From contig OY288261.1 of NCBI GenBank assembly GCA_958450325.1, forward strand, positions 13,505,277-13,569,276: a DNA stretch of 64,000 bases, read 5' to 3'. The notes beneath the pieces are model-generated. The model was not told the origin of the DNA. It made no database searches and saw only the letters and a program-made list of their open reading frames with translations. Both the position numbers and the translations under genes were made by a program. The DNA is from Agrostemma githago (Eukaryota > Streptophyta > Magnoliopsida > Caryophyllales > Caryophyllaceae). This document shows, one piece after another, positions 60,379 to 64,000 of the stretch (the first letter of the stretch is position 1; the number at the start of each line of letters is the position of its first letter).

Positions 60379-62096
60379 TACACTTACCCAAAGTGTATGA
60401 CATTTTCCTACGCAACTAATCGCATTGCGCCATGTGTCATTTTTTTATCTAACCAATGATGATTAGATTAAGGTTAAATTAGTAATTGTACACCATTTGT
60501 TAATATGTTATCATACTATAGTTAAAGTTAATTATGGAAAGATTTTTTTTTTTACTTAATTAGCTTTCATTTTCGTTTATGTAGCTTTCGTTTAAATTCA
60601 GTTTATACTAATTGTAAAGACAAATTATTTAGAATTTTTATAATTATTATTAATGAAATTATTACTTATTAAAAAATTATTAACATAATTATTTTCACAT
60701 CATTTAAAAAAAATAACTGTATATTCAGTTTTAAATTAATTTTTTGATATAATTTATGGGTCATATTTATCATCTTTTTTTAACTATAAAGCTCAAATTA
60801 ATTGATATTATTGTTTAATGTTTATTTACGTTTTAGTAGGTAATTGTAAATGTTTGTTCCGATTTTAAAAGAAAAATTATACAAAAAAAATGAAAATTAT
60901 AAACTGATGAGAAAAAAAATCAAATAAACGACAAAAAAACAAAGTTTATCCAACCATTTTTAATTTTGGGTCAATAAATAATAAAAAAAATAAAGATAAA
61001 TACCGTAGATGTCAACAAATCAAACTAAAAAAAGAAATAAATAAATCTATATATGTGAACAATGGTTTGTTAGAATGTACAGAGTAATTGTTTTTTTTTG
61101 CTTAAGTAGTTATTGGCCCTGTTTGGTAACCAGCAGATTAATATTGGCATAAGCAGGTTACAAAAGCAGATTATAATTAGCAGATTTTATTAGCATGTTT
61201 GACTAACATATATGATTAACAGATTTTGTTAGTTGTGTTTGGTAATCAGCAGTTTCAAATGAGTAGAATGCTAAATTTTCAGTAAAATGACTATTATGGA
61301 TACGAATTACAAATAGAGATTGGATAAAATATATTTTGAAGGGTAAGAAAGTCATTTTCGTATATATTCTCAATATGCCAATTGAATATGCTGGGGTAAG
61401 CAGCATATTGTAAAACAGTAGATTGCATCCAAATCTACTGTTTCAATATGCCGTTTACCAAACATCCAAAACAGCATATTGATTGGTCAAATATGCTAAA
61501 AGCCCTCAATATGCCAAAAAATGGCATATCCGCCGTTTACCAAACACCCCCATTGTCATTTTCAGTAACTTCAATATTTTCTAAAAGAATATCAAAACAA
61601 TTTCTAAATATTTGATATTGATTTTCTTTTCCCATTATATTATACGTTTTTCTTTAATTAATTTTTTATTTAAAAGTTAATTTATATGTTTTTTTTATTT
61701 TAATAAGCACATAATTATGGGCATAACTTTTTTTTTTTTTTTTAAAAATCTTAAATATAAAAAAGACAATTGAAACATACATTTTATAATAATAGATTAA
61801 GATTTTTAAATAAAATTCTAAATTGTAATTATATTAATTCATTTACCTTTCCAATTTAAATAAGCAGAAATTATATAACCTCATATGATTATTTCAAAAC
61901 ACAAAAATGTAAAATAAAAACAAAAATACAAAAGTTTCTAAAATTAACTTAACTAGGTTAAGGTTAAAAATTAACTAAAAATATAAAATTACTAACATAA
62001 CCTTAAATTAATCATCATGGGTTAAATTACAAATAACACGTGATGACTTTTTCTTGATTGTGTATGGAAAATCCTATACACGCTGTGTAAGTGTAT
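60379..62096. mobile_element. Element with long imperfect terminal inverted repeats
   Basis: The left arm TACACTTACCCAAAGTGTAT ... AATGATGATTAGATTAAGGT matches the complement of the right arm at 61960-62096 over ~130 bp with gaps. The interior is AT-rich, non-coding and contains a second MITE. The superfamily is unassigned; long TIRs suggest a MULE. Confidence 0.55.
61115..61551. mobile_element. MITE with GGCCCTGTTTGGTAA-type ends
   Basis: The left end GGCCCTGTTTGGTAACCAGC faces the right end GCCGTTTACCAAACACCCCC. Internal AGCAGATT/AATCTACTG and CATATTG words are repeated in both orientations. It is nested inside 60379-62096. A 3-bp ATT duplication is possible. Confidence 0.7.
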
Positions 62097-62332
62097 CATC
62101 TTCTCCATTTAGTGTGGGACTCCTCATCACAAGTCACAATCCATTGAATGCATTGAACTTGCTCTAATACGTTTAAAGTATGGAAAATACAAACCAACTG
62201 AATGCATTGAATATCAAAATATTGAGGAGGGGAATATTTATTTAGTGCATCTAACTGCAATCATTGATTTATGGAAACTATTTCGTATATAGTTTTTCAT
62301 GCTTTGATTAATCTCAATTATAAATAGATAAA

Positions 62333-62361
62333 CTAGTTTTATCACCCGTGAAGATTCACGG
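62333..62361 (-). mobile_element. Helitron 3' terminus on the minus strand
   Basis: On the complement: stem CCGTGAA/TTCACGG with a 2-nt loop, spacer GTGATAAAA, CTAG, then T. The element body would extend to the right, through 62.4 kb and perhaps past the window end. It shows the same CCGTGA stem family as the termini at 39660 and 57950. Confidence 0.75.
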
Positions 62362-62639
62362 ATCAGTTTATAGTTATGTTATATATAAATTGAATTAAAA
62401 CTAAAAATGATGAATGAGATATATCATATATGAAGTCAAATAAGATATGTATTAGAGAGTAGAAGAAAAGTATTCATGGTACTATGTACGTGCATTATTA
62501 CACTGATTAACTAAAAAAAATTGTGTGATAAACTAAAAAAAAAACCGAAAGGAACATCATCATACTATCTCAAAAATGAGTTAAAAGAAAAAAGAAATCT
62601 ACTCTTCCCCTTTTAGGGTCATAATACCATTTTTTAGAC

Positions 62640-63545
62640 CCACAACTTGTTTGACTGAACCAAAATAACTCGTTAATTTATGATCGATACCTTACTCGAT
62701 CCGTTCGATTAGTGAGTATTTATTAAAATTAAATAAAATATTTATACCTAAATATTATATTTGGATTTATAATTAAAACTAAATGTTTTTTATTATAAAT
62801 ATTCAATGTAATACAACTTTTTTTATCATTTAATTGTAAAATAATTTTAAAAGTTGAATTAATTATTATTTTTTAAATATAAACATTATTAAAGAGTACA
62901 ATAATAATATTAAAATAAAAAAACAAATATTAAAAATATTTTTGTTCGACTTAAAAAGTTTATAAAATATATACGCATTCGAAACTATTTTTTACTCTAA
63001 TCCGAAACGTGACCCGTATAACCCGAATTATATTTGATTTGACCCATATTTGGATCCAACCTGCTTGACCCATTTGACAGGTATACATATTACGTTTTCG
63101 CTTTATTTTTGAGGGGTTGAATAACTTTAATTGATGGTGTTAGTTTTCAACCCGTAACCGTAAAGTTAAAGATCAGAGTTCAGACCCTTAAACGGAATTA
63201 AAAGTATAGTCCGGGTACTAATCTTACTCTTAAATATCTTTCGATCGGTTTTGCTCTATTGTTTTTAGACATATAAACTCTTTATAGGATTGAATATGTA
63301 CCTGATTAATTATTTAAATCAGTTAAAATATTTAGATACAGTTTTGATTTTGTAATCAACCCTCTTTTTATGGTCGTGAACCCATTTTTTCAACCCGCAA
63401 CTCATTTGACCGATTCCAATGTGACTCGTTAATTTAGGATCGAAACCTGACCCATCTCATTCAACCCGTTCGGTCAGTGAGAATTTATTAAAATTAATAA
63501 AATATTTAAATTTAAATATTATATTTGAATTTATAATTAAAAAAT
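62640..63545. repeat. Pair of ~160-bp direct repeats
   Basis: 62640-62790 and 63385-63545 share ordered words (CAACTYRTTTGAC, ACTCGTTAATTTA, GATCGA, TTATTAAAATTAA, ATATTATATTTG, TTTATAATTAAAA). Both are non-coding and lie in the putative minus-strand Helitron body. Confidence 0.7.
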
Positions 63546-64000
63546 AAATACATATTTTAAATTAGCAAAAATTACAAATTACAGCCTTATAAAAATCAAT
63601 TTTTTTCAATTACAGACTTATAAAAAAAATTCAACAATTACTACCTAATAAAGCACTTTTCATTTGCGCTTGCTACCTTAAGTGAACTCTGTTAGATTAG
63701 TAAGCTAATTTTCATCCAAAATTAGATTACGCCTAATCTTGTAACCATTTTGCCCTTGAGTCTATATACTCTTTCTCCAACCTTTATCACTCTTACAAGT
63801 TTTACCGCTCTTTAATTTCTTTACTCTTCAATTCAAATTTTTCACTTTTCAATTTCTTCACCCTTCTCTCTAATGTTTCTACATCTTCATTATTTTAGCC
63901 ACCATCAGTGACTACAATGTATTGAACTCTTGATACAAACAAGGTATGTAACCCTAATTCATGTAAGATTAGCAGACATTTGGCTAAACAAAATCAATAA
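63546..64000. other. AT-rich end of window, nothing identified
   Basis: A pyrimidine-rich stretch at 63770-63890 resembles a plant 5' leader and a splice-like CAAG|GTATGT lies near 63942, but no coding sequence can be assigned before the window ends. Confidence 0.3.

Overview
This window is nuclear DNA of a flowering plant. Multi-exon genes with GT-AG introns, plant-only transposon families and the dispersed TACTCCGTA/TACGGAGTA word fit the order Caryophyllales (an inference from family resemblance, not a search). No bacterial, organellar or CRISPR features were seen. The window is dominated by transposable elements.

Layout. (1) 1-1.14 kb: LTR-like DNA. (2) 1.14-11.28 kb: the 3' half of a Tat-lineage (Ogre/Retand-type) Ty3/gypsy retrotransposon. 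It has a broken integrase, a long spliced antisense ORF with its own TATA box, a polypurine tract and a ~2.56-kb 3' LTR. A 3.49-kb CACTA transposon with a 3-bp duplication (CAC) splits the antisense ORF. The antisense intron and the LTR carry pairs of near-palindromes (consensus CACTCGRTCGAGTG); seven of eight pairs have an exact 21-bp period. (3) 11.3-32.2 kb: a mosaic of host gene fragments, every recognised one on the minus strand: NDR/NDL, MnmA/TRMU, FMN-phosphatase HAD, JMJ25-type demethylase, CID-type RRM protein, PFA-DSP phosphatase, alanine aminotransferase, NAT11/12 nucleobase transporter and kinesin-14. They are interspersed with a CACTA-like remnant carrying a C48 protease fragment, a hAT MITE, a MULE MITE and TAA-flanked MITEs with (AAT)n cores. 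(4) 32.5-33.3 kb: an intact small GeBP-like transcription factor ORF. (5) 35.8-48.1 kb: three RPA1-like (replication protein A large subunit) loci. One has an amber codon, one is intact (539 codons, 12 exons) and one is divided into N- and C-terminal parts. (6) 48.6-57.98 kb: an almost intact Helitron RepHel gene (HUH nuclease plus PIF1 helicase), damaged by one nonsense codon and one 1-bp deletion, ending in a canonical hairpin plus CTAG^T terminus. (7) 58-64 kb: a non-autonomous Helitron with a nested Stowaway-like MITE, a GGGTC-rich repeat, a long-TIR element, and a minus-strand Helitron 3' end.

Working together: RepHel supplies nicking and unwinding for rolling-circle transposition, and RPA-like proteins would coat the displaced strand. 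Helitrons are the best-known capturers of same-strand gene fragments in plants, so the fragment mosaic may be their work, but no Helitron end bounding the mosaic was found. The features most worth following are the 21-bp paired palindromes, the divided RPA gene beside RepHel, and the one-strand gene-fragment chain.
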